NCBI GenBank assembly: GCA_028290165.1
Contig: JAQGKJ010000631.1
Span: forward strand, 1-8,215
Length of the DNA: 8,215 nucleotides
From: Bradyrhizobium sp.
GTDB lineage: Bacteria > Pseudomonadota > Alphaproteobacteria > Rhizobiales > Xanthobacteraceae
Direction: 5' to 3'
Positions within the stretch are counted from its first letter, which is position 1. The number at the start of each line of letters is the position of its first letter. Shown one piece after another: positions 1 to 5,960 of this stretch. A program made the translations under genes and the position numbers. The notes beneath the pieces are model-generated. The model searched no databases, was not told the origin of the DNA, and worked only from the letters and a program-made list of their open reading frames with translations.

Positions 1-230
1 GATCACCGGGGAGAGCACGAAGGAAACCGTAAAACCATTGCGTGCGGGAGCGCCGGGTTAATCCGGTGGACCTGTGGTGACGACACTCGTGTGCTTTCTA
101 CATTTTGCACGCGAGGCTACGGGTGCATTGGGCATCCGGCGTTCCCCACGCCCTCCGGGGCGGAAATTCATTCACAACTCGGGCGCATCGCGCCGCGAGA
201 ACGCGAAGTTGTGTCGGCGAACAATATGGC
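1..230. repeat. structured, probably dispersed intergenic element (multi-hairpin), left end cut by window edge
   Basis: There is no convincing gene here, and the short open frames overlap one another on both strands. The stretch is full of complementary arms. CACCGG at 4-9 can pair with CCGGTG at 63-68. CTCGTGTGC at 86-94 pairs with GCACGCGAG at 107-115, with one G-U pair. CACAACT at 173-179 pairs with AGTTGTG at 207-213 and encloses an inner helix built from CTCGGGCGC and GCGCCGCGAG around 179-199. From recall, very similar sequence (an opening with GGAGAGCACGAAGGAAACCG) occurs many times between genes in Bradyrhizobium genomes. I cannot confirm copy number here. It lies downstream of the carrier-protein gene. 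It could be a mobile structured repeat or a structured RNA. Confidence 0.5.
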
Positions 231-270
231 TGTTTGAAATTGAAGCTGAGATGCTCGCCGCGAATCTCAT

Positions 271-362
271 TCGTCATGCCCGGACTTGATCCGGGCATCC
301 ATCAATCTTCGTAAAAAATCTTTCGAAGAAGATGGATCACCGGGTCAAGCCCGGTGACGACG
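271..362. repeat. long inverted repeat of two palindromic units (REP-like intergenic element)
   Basis: The left arm (271-311) and right arm (about 324-362) are near reverse complements across a short A/T-rich loop. Each arm also contains its own hairpin: TGCCCGGACTTGATCCGGGCA at 277-297 is self-complementary at its ends, and ACCGGGTCAAGCCCGGT at 339-355 likewise. CATCCATC with TCTTCG on the left matches CGAAGA with GATGGATC on the right. The word ATCTCA occurs just outside both ends (264-269 and 363-368), which could be a target-site duplication or chance. Palindromes built around CCGGG-CTTGA-CCCGG are common between genes in Rhizobiales. The element carries no gene and may act as a transcription terminator or mRNA 3'-end stabiliser for the carrier-protein gene. 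Confidence 0.7.
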
Positions 363-379
363 ATCTCAATTGGTATGAC

Positions 380-400
380 GGCTCTTTGCAGAGCAGAGCC
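380..400 (-). terminator. possible stem-loop terminator downstream of the carrier-protein gene
   Basis: GGCTCT at 380-385 can pair with AGAGCC at 395-400. Alternatively GCTCT at 381-385 can pair with AGAGC at 390-394. It lies 37 bases past the stop codon of the minus-strand carrier-protein gene. There is no clear U-tract on the minus strand, so termination here is only a guess from position. Confidence 0.25.
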
Positions 401-402
401 CT

Positions 403-445
403 CAGGCCGCAGCATCAGGCCGCAAACCCGTTGCGCTCAGGCCGC
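403..445. repeat. three direct copies of CAGGCCGC
   Basis: The word CAGGCCGC occurs at 403-410, 416-423 and 438-445; the first two copies are followed by A. The third copy overlaps the stop codon and last codons of the carrier-protein gene, whose C-terminus ends in an alanine run. This may reflect slippage or local duplication at the gene's 3' end. The arms are short enough that chance in GC-rich DNA cannot be excluded. Confidence 0.4.
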
Positions 446-709
446 CGCCTCGGGCTGCATCTGGGCCACAATCATCCGCTCCAGCGTCCTGATCGACTGG
501 AAATTCTCGGGCGTGATCTCGGCCTGCGGAATGGTGAAATCAAATTCGGCTTCGACGCCGAGCATCAAGTTGACCATGTCCATCGAGGTCAGCCCGACAT
601 CCACCAACCGCGAATCGGAGTTAACGTCCGACGCAATCGAGTTCTGTTCGAGGATGGCCTTGACGAGGACAAGGATGCGGCTCTGAACGTCAGCGTTAAA
701 GGCTTCCAT
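437..709 (-). CDS. stand-alone acyl/aminoacyl carrier protein (phosphopantetheine-binding)
   Basis: This is a 90-residue carrier protein, close to the usual ACP size. The attachment site for 4'-phosphopantetheine is Ser42 in DVGLTSMDMVNLM (residues 37-49), at the start of helix II. The following EAEFDFTIPQAEITPENFQSI segment is typical ACP helix II to III sequence, rich in acidic residues. I chose the ATG at 709 because the minus strand carries AGGTGGA (718-724) with an ideal 8-base gap. The TTG two codons upstream would sit almost on that ribosome binding site. It is divergent from the flavoprotein/ligase operon. In Bradyrhizobium, amino acid:carrier-protein ligases have small dedicated carrier proteins encoded next to them, so I infer that this protein carries an amino acid (probably glycine) rather than serving fatty-acid synthesis. 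It needs a phosphopantetheinyl transferase, which is not in the window. The ACP fold is sure; the cargo is inferred. Confidence 0.92.
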   Translation of the reverse strand: MEAFNADVQSRILVLVKAILEQNSIASDVNSDSRLVDVGLTSMDMVNLMLGVEAEFDFTIPQAEITPENFQSIRTLERMIVAQMQPEAAA

Positions 710-717
710 CTTCAACT

Positions 718-724
718 TCCACCT
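718..724 (-). promoter_or_regulatory. ribosome binding site of the carrier-protein gene
   Basis: The minus strand reads AGGTGGA, 8 bases before the ATG at 709. It settles the choice between that ATG and the in-frame TTG at 715. Confidence 0.6.
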
Positions 725-850
725 GTCGGGTCAACTCGCCATCACATTAACGAAGATGCCGAAATCAACTGTTACCATGCCCATTTATAATTCGGCCTTG
801 TTTGAAAAACAGCGCATCTCGTTTGAGGCAAGTCGTCATTTTGTTCTTAA

Positions 851-868
851 CGCTAACGGAAATTAGCG
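851..868. promoter_or_regulatory. perfect dyad CGCTAA-N6-TTAGCG, candidate operator
   Basis: CGCTAA (851-856) and TTAGCG (863-868) are exact reverse complements with a 6-base spacer, an 18-base symmetric site. A second dyad, CGGAA (857-861) with TTCCG (872-876), overlaps it. The position in the middle of the divergent region fits a regulator that controls both directions. No regulator gene is in the window. Confidence 0.35.
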
Positions 869-1065
869 AAATTCCGGCGGTTCAAAATACAGAGGATTAA
901 CCGACAACGTTGAAAGGAAATCCGTTTACCCTGAATTTCGTCGACGCATTTGAATTAAATCCTTAGCCTTGGGGTTATCGGAAGCAGTTCACGCGATCGA
1001 TGTGGCATTGCGCAATACGCTCGCGCAGGTGTTTCGCACCGACAAACCCTAAAGGCATATCGGCC

Positions 1066-2292
1066 ATGAACGTGCAGGAAGCAAGGCTCCGCAACACCGC
1101 CGCGGATGAGACCGGCGAGCAATACATTCTCGACCGAAGTTCCTTCATGCAGCGGACGGCCGCGGTCGCGGCGGCAGCCGCGGCGGAGGCAGAGGACGTC
1201 GATCGGAACGCGCGCTTCCCGCAGAAAGCCATCGACGCGGCGCGCCAGCATAAGCTGTTGGGGATCCAGATCCCGCACCCGTTCGGCGGCGACGGCGCAC
1301 CGATCTCCGAGATTGCCGACATGTGCTACACGCTCGGCCGCGCCTGCGCCTCCACAGCGATGATCTTTGCGATGCATCAGACCAAAGTCGCCTGCCTTGT
1401 GCGGCACGGGGCCGGCTCTGGCTGGCACGAAAAACTGATGCGCCGCGTGGCGGTCGAACAGATGCTGCTCGCCTCGTCGACCACCGAAGGGCAGAACGGC
1501 GGAAACATCCGCTTCTCCACCGCCGCCGTCGAGCATGCGGGTGCGGAGATCTCGCTGGTTCGCAACGCGACCGTGATTTCCTACGGCGCGCAGGCCGACG
1601 GTATCGTCACCATCGCCCGCCGCGCCAATGACGCCGCGGGCTCCGACCAGGTGCTGCTGGCGATTACCAAAGACAATTACACGCTGGAGCCCAGTCTCGC
1701 ATGGGAGACGCTCGGCATGCGCGGCACCTGCAGCGCTGGATTCGAGTTGAAGTTCAAGGGCTCGGCCGAGCAGATTTTTCCCGATGCGTATGACAAGATT
1801 CATGCGCAGACGATGACACCGGTCGCCCATCTCTGCTGGTCTTCGGCCTGGGCCGGGATCGCAGCTGCGGCCGTCGATCGCGCGCAGCTGTTCATCCGCA
1901 AGGCGGCACGCGGTGCCGGCGGCCAGATGCCCCCCGGCGCCGCCCACTTCACCGCGGCCAAGATGACGCTGACGAAACTGCGCGCCATCATCACGGCCAG
2001 CCTCGACACCTATGCGGCGCATGAGCATGACGAGCGCGCCCTCTCCTCGCTGGACTTCCAGTCGCAGATCAACCTGCTCAAGGTGGAAGCTTCCGAGCTT
2101 GCGGTCGAAACCGTGATGAGCGCGATGCGGGCATGCGGGCTATCCGGTTATCGCAACGACGGCGATTTCAGCGTTGGCCGGCATCTGCGCGACGTGCTTT
2201 CGGCGCCCATCATGATCAACAACGACCGGATCCTTTCCAACATCGCAACCGCAAGCCTGATGAGCGGCGTACCCGCCTCCTTGCGCGATTGA
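1066..2292 (+). CDS. acyl-CoA-dehydrogenase-like flavoprotein, probably acting on a carrier-protein-bound substrate
   Basis: This is a 408-residue protein of the acyl-CoA dehydrogenase fold. Residues about 30-125 look like the N-terminal helical domain (FPQKAIDAARQHKLLGIQIP, then GGDG). The middle strand domain holds the flavin/substrate loop ASSTTEGQNGGN (136-147). The C-terminal helical domain has GLSGYRND and GRHLRDVLSAPIMINNDRI, the equivalent of the usual GGxGY...RD segment. The usual YEG motif with the catalytic glutamate of MCAD-type enzymes is replaced by the INND stretch (384-387), so classical alpha,beta-dehydrogenation is doubtful. Flavoproteins of this superfamily also oxidise aminoacyl thioesters on carrier proteins, for example prolyl-S-carrier-protein oxidases. 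I infer a similar role on the aminoacyl carrier protein. The ATG at 1066, behind AAAGG, is preferred to the upstream in-frame ATG at 1000, whose extra residues look non-homologous. It is the first gene of the operon. Confidence 0.85.
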   Translation: MNVQEARLRNTAADETGEQYILDRSSFMQRTAAVAAAAAAEAEDVDRNARFPQKAIDAARQHKLLGIQIPHPFGGDGAPISEIADMCYTLGRACASTAMIFAMHQTKVACLVRHGAGSGWHEKLMRRVAVEQMLLASSTTEGQNGGNIRFSTAAVEHAGAEISLVRNATVISYGAQADGIVTIARRANDAAGSDQVLLAITKDNYTLEPSLAWETLGMRGTCSAGFELKFKGSAEQIFPDAYDKIHAQTMTPVAHLCWSSAWAGIAAAAVDRAQLFIRKAARGAGGQMPPGAAHFTAAKMTLTKLRAIITASLDTYAAHEHDERALSSLDFQSQINLLKVEASELAVETVMSAMRACGLSGYRNDGDFSVGRHLRDVLSAPIMINNDRILSNIATASLMSGVPASLRD

Positions 2293-2329
2293 ATGGCAGC
2301 GTCTTTCGGCAAACACAGGAAGTGCGAAC

Positions 2330-3268
2330 ATGAATGTCATCCTTCGAACGACACCGTCCGAAAATGTCTTGCAACCGGCCGATGCGCTGGATCACCTTGC
2401 GGACGCGCTGTTCCACAAGATGGGCACCGACGGAGTCTACGCCCGGACCGCACTCTATGAGGATATGGTCGAGCGGCTCGCCGCCCTGATCACGCGGCAT
2501 CGTGAACCCAATACCGAAGTGATGCGCTTTCCGCCGGTCATGAACCGCGGACAGCTGGAGAAATCCGGCTACCTCAAGAGTTTTCCGAACCTGCTCGGCT
2601 GCGTCTGCGGCCTGCACGGCACCGAACGCGAGATCCATTCCGCGGTCAGCCGCTTCGATGCCGGCGGCGACTGGACGACGTCGCTCTCGCCCGCCGATCT
2701 CGTGCTGTCGCCGGCGGCCTGCTATCCCGTTTATCCGATCGCGGCCGCGCGTGGCCCGCTGCCACCGGGCGGCCTGCGCTTCGACGTCGCCGCCGACTGC
2801 TTTCGCCGCGAACCGTCGCGCCATCTCGACCGGCTGCAGTCGTTCCGAATGCGCGAATATGTCTGCATCGGCAACCCGGACGACGTGTCCGATTTTCGCG
2901 AGCGCTGGATGGTGCGGGCGCAAAATATCGCGCGCGACCTCGGCCTGACCTTCAAGGTCGACTATGCCTCCGATCCCTTCTTCGGCCGCGTCGGCCAGAT
3001 GAAGGCGGTCAGCCAGAAGCAGCAATCGCTGAAATTCGAGCTTCTGATTCCGCTGCGCTCCGAAGAGCAGCCGACGGCCTGCATGAGTTTCAACTATCAC
3101 CGCGACCATTTCGGTATCACCTGGGATATCAAGGATGCCACCGGCGAGCCGGCTCACACCGGCTGCGTGGCGTTCGGCATGGACCGTCTCGCGGTCGCCA
3201 TGTTCCATACCCACGGCACCGATCTCGCCAAATGGCCGACCGGGGTTAAGGAAATGCTCGGCCTTTGA
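2330..3268 (+). CDS. amino acid--[carrier protein] ligase (class II aminoacyl-tRNA-synthetase homologue, glycine-type)
   Basis: This 312-residue protein matches the atypical seryl-tRNA-synthetase-like enzymes that activate glycine or alanine with ATP and load it on the phosphopantetheine of a small carrier protein, not on tRNA. From recall, the Bradyrhizobium enzyme Bll0957 (glycine:carrier-protein ligase 1) holds its zinc with Cys131, Glu176 and Cys279. With the start at 2330 the same residues appear here at exactly those positions: PAACYP (Cys131), RMREY (Glu176) and TGCVAFG (Cys279). Motif 2 is FRRE with its arginine (158-161), and motif 3 is GMDRLAVAMF (283-292). There is no tRNA-binding coiled-coil arm. 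The ribosome binding site AGGAAG (2317-2322) is 7 bases before the ATG. The gene follows the flavoprotein gene by 37 bases, and the carrier protein is divergently encoded nearby. The amino acid could be alanine rather than glycine; sequence reading alone cannot decide. Confidence 0.93.
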   Translation: MNVILRTTPSENVLQPADALDHLADALFHKMGTDGVYARTALYEDMVERLAALITRHREPNTEVMRFPPVMNRGQLEKSGYLKSFPNLLGCVCGLHGTEREIHSAVSRFDAGGDWTTSLSPADLVLSPAACYPVYPIAAARGPLPPGGLRFDVAADCFRREPSRHLDRLQSFRMREYVCIGNPDDVSDFRERWMVRAQNIARDLGLTFKVDYASDPFFGRVGQMKAVSQKQQSLKFELLIPLRSEEQPTACMSFNYHRDHFGITWDIKDATGEPAHTGCVAFGMDRLAVAMFHTHGTDLAKWPTGVKEMLGL

Positions 3269-3321
3269 CAGGAAGCGATTGTGGATCGCGGCGGATCGTC
3301 CGGACGGATTGGTAAACGGCA

Positions 3322-4203
3322 GTGCTCGCTCAAAAACTTCGATGCCGTGAAATTGCCGAGACCGATATCGATGCGGTCGCGGACCTTCTGACGCGCGGAT
3401 TCGCCGGCCGATCGCGCGAATACTGGATGCAGGGACTGCGCCGTCAGGCGGCGCGCGCGGTTCCGATCGGCTATCCCCGTTTCGGCTATATGCTCGACCA
3501 GGATGGCCAACCGGTCGGCGTGTTGTTGTTGCTCTATACCTCGAGAGGCAACGGCGGCGGCGAGCCGACGATCCACTGCAACCTGTCGAGCTGGTACGTC
3601 GATCCCGCCTTTCGCAATTACGCCTCGCTGCTGACCAGGATCGCGCAGCGACACAAGGAAGTCACCTACCTCAATATCAGTCCGGCGACCTGGACATGGC
3701 CGATCATCGAGGCCCAGGGATTCACGTCCTATTGCAGCGGTTTGTTCTTCGCCGTCCCGGCGCTGTCACGCACCGCGGCGGGAATGACGGTCGAGACGAT
3801 CTCGCCGGATGCCCGCACGATCGAAGACCTGTCCGACACCGAGGTCGAACTGCTGACGCGGCACGCGCGCTATGGCTGCCTCAGCCTGGTCTGCCGCACG
3901 CCCAGTGGCGGCGCGTTTCCCTTTATCCTGTTGCCGATGCGCATCCGCCGCGGCTGGATTGCGCCGCCCGCGATGCAACTGATCTATTGCCGCGATATCG
4001 CTGAATTTGTCGACTGCGCCGGTGCCGTCGGCCGGGCGCTGATCCGGCACGGCAAGTTTTCCATTCTGCTCGATTCCAATGGACCGGTGTCGGGTCTCAC
4101 CGGATTCTATTCCAGCGCACGCGGCCGCAAATATTTCAAAGGTCCTCGGCAACCCCGGCTCGCCGACCTGACTGATACCGAACTGGTACTGTACGGGCCC
4201 TGA
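3322..4203 (+). CDS. GNAT-like acyltransferase, putative acceptor enzyme of the carrier-protein pathway
   Basis: This is a 293-residue protein with an N-terminal GNAT-type domain. KLRCREIAETDIDAVADLL (5-23) is strand 1 and helix 1. WYVDPAFRNYASLL (91-104) corresponds to strand 4 and the pyrophosphate-binding loop. TWTWPIIEAQGF (123-134) is the usual C-terminal GF segment of the domain. The loop reads RNYAS instead of the common R/QxxGxG/A, so cofactor binding may be modified, for example to take a carrier-protein arm rather than acetyl-CoA. Residues from about 150 to 293 form a second domain that I do not recognise. The start is GTG: an in-frame stop lies at 3313-3315 and the next ATG is at residue 36, inside the domain. 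No good ribosome binding site is visible. It lies 53 bases after the ligase and 55 before the TPP enzyme, all co-directional. An aminoacyl or acyl transfer role is inferred from family and neighbours. Confidence 0.75.
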   Translation: MLAQKLRCREIAETDIDAVADLLTRGFAGRSREYWMQGLRRQAARAVPIGYPRFGYMLDQDGQPVGVLLLLYTSRGNGGGEPTIHCNLSSWYVDPAFRNYASLLTRIAQRHKEVTYLNISPATWTWPIIEAQGFTSYCSGLFFAVPALSRTAAGMTVETISPDARTIEDLSDTEVELLTRHARYGCLSLVCRTPSGGAFPFILLPMRIRRGWIAPPAMQLIYCRDIAEFVDCAGAVGRALIRHGKFSILLDSNGPVSGLTGFYSSARGRKYFKGPRQPRLADLTDTELVLYGP

Positions 4204-4258
4204 ACATTTTTGAATCTCCTTAACGAATTTCGGTCACAACCGTCCGGAGAGACCATCC

Positions 4259-5938
4259 ATGCACAAGCTCACACCAAACCGAACCGCTGCCACAGCCCTC
4301 GTCGAGCAGCTCGTGATCAACGGCGTCAAGCATGTGTTTTGCGTTCCCGGCGAGAGCTTTCTCCCCGTGCTGGACGCGCTGCGCGACAGCAGCATTACCG
4401 TCACCGTCTGCCGCCATGAGGGGGGTGCTGCGATGATGGCGGAAGCCATCGGCAAGGTCACGGGACGGCCGGGCGTCTGCTTTGTCACGCGCGGCCCGGG
4501 CGCGACCAATGCTTCCGCAGGGATTCATATTGCCCAGCAGGATTCGACGCCGATGATCATGTTCGTCGGCCAGGTGGAAACGACGGTCAGGGAGCGTGAA
4601 GCGTTCCAGGAACTCGATTATCGCGCGGTGTTCGGCAGCATGACCAAGTGGACCGTCGAGGTCGACGATCCCAACCGCATCACCGAATTCGTCTCGCGCG
4701 CGTTCTATACCGCGAGCAGCGGCCGGCCCGGACCGGTGGTGGTGGCGCTGCCGAAGGACATGCTGAGCGAACGCGTCACGATCGCCAATGCGCCGGCATT
4801 CGAGCCGGTCGAGACCTCGCCGGGCGACGAGGAAATGACGAGGCTCGGCGAGCTTCTGGCCGAATCGAAAAATCCGCTGTTCGTGCTGGGCGGCAGCCGC
4901 TGGAGTGAGACCGCGCGCCGTCAAATCCACGAATTCGCCGACAAGACCGGCTTGCCGATCGCCACCAGCTATCGCCGCTCGACGCTGTTCGATCCCCTGC
5001 ATCCGCTCTATGCCGGCGATCTCGGCCTCGGCCCCAACCCAAAGCTCGTGGCGCGCGCCAAAGCCGCCGACCTGCTCGTGCTGGTGGGCGGTCGTCTCGG
5101 CGAGATCCCGTCGCAAGGCTATTCGCTGCTGTCGAGCCCCTCGCCCCAGACAAAACTGGTCCACATCCATCCCGGCGCCGAGGAAATCGGCCGGGTCTAT
5201 CGGCCGCATCTCGCGATCCACGCCTCGCCGAACCGTTTTGTCGCGGCGCTTCGGCGATTGGCGGTTGCGCCCAAGCCTGCGTGGCGCGAGAGCGCAGATA
5301 TAGCCCATGCCGATTATCGCGCCTGGACCGGCACCGCCACGCCGCAGCCCGGCGACGTCAATCTCGGTGAGATCATGATCTGGCTTCGCAACAACGTTCC
5401 CACCGATACCATCCTGTGTAACGGCGCCGGCAATTATGCGTCGTGGATTCACCGCTTCTACCGGTTCCGCGAATACATGACCCACGTGGCGCCGACTTCC
5501 GCGTCGATGGGCTATGGCATGCCCGCCGCGATCGCGATGCAGCGCCTGCATCCGGAGCGGCTGGTTCTGTCGGTCAATGGCGACGGCGATTTCCTGATGA
5601 GCGGTCAGGAATTCGCGATCGCGGTGCAATATCGGCTGCCGATCATTGTCGTGGTCTGCGACAACGGCATGTACGGCACCATCCGCATGCATCAGGAGCG
5701 CGAATTTCCCGGCCGCGTCAGCGCCACCGAATTGCACAATCCGGACTTTGATGCGTACGCTCGCGCCTTCGGCGGGTTCGGCGCGGTAGTGACGAAGACC
5801 GCGGATTTTCCGGCAGCGTTCCAGGCAGCGCGGGAATCGGGGCTGCCCTCGATCATTCACCTGAAGATCGATTCGGATGCGATCCTGCCGGCGGCGACCC
5901 TCTCGGGCATCCGCGAGCGCGCGTTGCAGCAGGCATAG
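4259..5938 (+). CDS. thiamine-diphosphate-dependent enzyme, acetolactate-synthase-like
   Basis: This 559-residue protein has the three-domain architecture of the acetolactate synthase/pyruvate oxidase family. The N-terminal pyrimidine-binding domain has GVKHVFCVPGESFLPVLDAL and the activating glutamate Glu54 in CRHEGGAAMMAEA. The RGPGATNASAGIHIAQQDSTP segment follows. The central domain is about 190-345. The C-terminal pyrophosphate domain has the metal/TPP motif GDG (441-443) with Asn469 in CDNGMYGT, a spacing normal for the family. Family members join or decarboxylate 2-oxo acids. The precise substrate is not readable, and it need not be the housekeeping IlvB. No small regulatory subunit gene follows. 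GGAGAG (4246-4251) is a good ribosome binding site 7 bases before the ATG. It is the last of four co-directional genes, so it may supply or extend a precursor for the carrier-protein pathway; that link is inference. Its end nearly meets the convergent aminotransferase gene. Confidence 0.87.
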   Translation: MHKLTPNRTAATALVEQLVINGVKHVFCVPGESFLPVLDALRDSSITVTVCRHEGGAAMMAEAIGKVTGRPGVCFVTRGPGATNASAGIHIAQQDSTPMIMFVGQVETTVREREAFQELDYRAVFGSMTKWTVEVDDPNRITEFVSRAFYTASSGRPGPVVVALPKDMLSERVTIANAPAFEPVETSPGDEEMTRLGELLAESKNPLFVLGGSRWSETARRQIHEFADKTGLPIATSYRRSTLFDPLHPLYAGDLGLGPNPKLVARAKAADLLVLVGGRLGEIPSQGYSLLSSPSPQTKLVHIHPGAEEIGRVYRPHLAIHASPNRFVAALRRLAVAPKPAWRESADIAHADYRAWTGTATPQPGDVNLGEIMIWLRNNVPTDTILCNGAGNYASWIHRFYRFREYMTHVAPTSASMGYGMPAAIAMQRLHPERLVLSVNGDGDFLMSGQEFAIAVQYRLPIIVVVCDNGMYGTIRMHQEREFPGRVSATELHNPDFDAYARAFGGFGAVVTKTADFPAAFQAARESGLPSIIHLKIDSDAILPAATLSGIRERALQQA

Positions 5939-5945
5939 CCTTGAA

Positions 5946-5960
5946 ACGCCGCTCAGGCGT
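5946..5960. terminator. short hairpin between convergent genes, possible bidirectional terminator
   Basis: ACGCC (5946-5950) pairs perfectly with GGCGT (5956-5960) around a 5-base loop, in the 14-base gap between the two convergent stop codons and overlapping the aminotransferase stop. There is no T-run on either side. It is the only hairpin I see at this junction. Confidence 0.3.

Larger units (their letters stand above)
710..1065. promoter_or_regulatory. divergent regulatory region between carrier protein and flavoprotein operon
   Basis: There is no gene in these 356 bases, and about 780-960 is visibly more AT-rich than the flanking genes. It must hold the promoters for both directions. 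On the minus strand TATAAA (789-784) is a possible -10 box about 75 bases before the carrier-protein start, without a convincing -35. The same spot reads TATAAT (786-791) on the plus strand. For the plus-strand operon a weak sigma-70-like pair is TTGAAA (910-915), 17 bases, then GAATTT (933-938). Near the operon start are a 10-base palindrome ATTGCGCAAT (1007-1016) and a small GGTG/CACC hairpin (1028-1040). AAAGG at 1051-1055 lies 10 bases before the ATG at 1066 and is the likely ribosome binding site. The promoter calls are tentative. Confidence 0.45.

Noticed and set aside
74..314. Small open frames in the first 430 bases
   Set aside because: They overlap on both strands, have no ribosome binding sites and lie in a structured repeat.
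710..715. TTG start for the carrier protein
   Set aside because: It would be only 2 bases from the ribosome binding site. The ATG at 709 has ideal spacing.
1003..1020. Sigma-54 (-24/-12) promoter beginning with TGGCA before the flavoprotein gene
   Set aside because: The -12 part reads AATA instead of TTGC at the required spacing.
955..2028. Minus-strand open frame antisense to the flavoprotein gene
   Set aside because: No recognisable domain and low-complexity basic composition; the plus strand encodes a clear acyl-CoA-dehydrogenase-like protein.
2216..3214. Minus-strand open frame antisense to the ligase gene
   Set aside because: Shadow of the ligase, which is supported by exact zinc-ligand positions.
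3297..3306. Palindrome CGTCCGGACG between the ligase and GNAT-like genes as a terminator
   Set aside because: It is a self-complementary word with no loop and no T-run, and the neighbours look co-transcribed.
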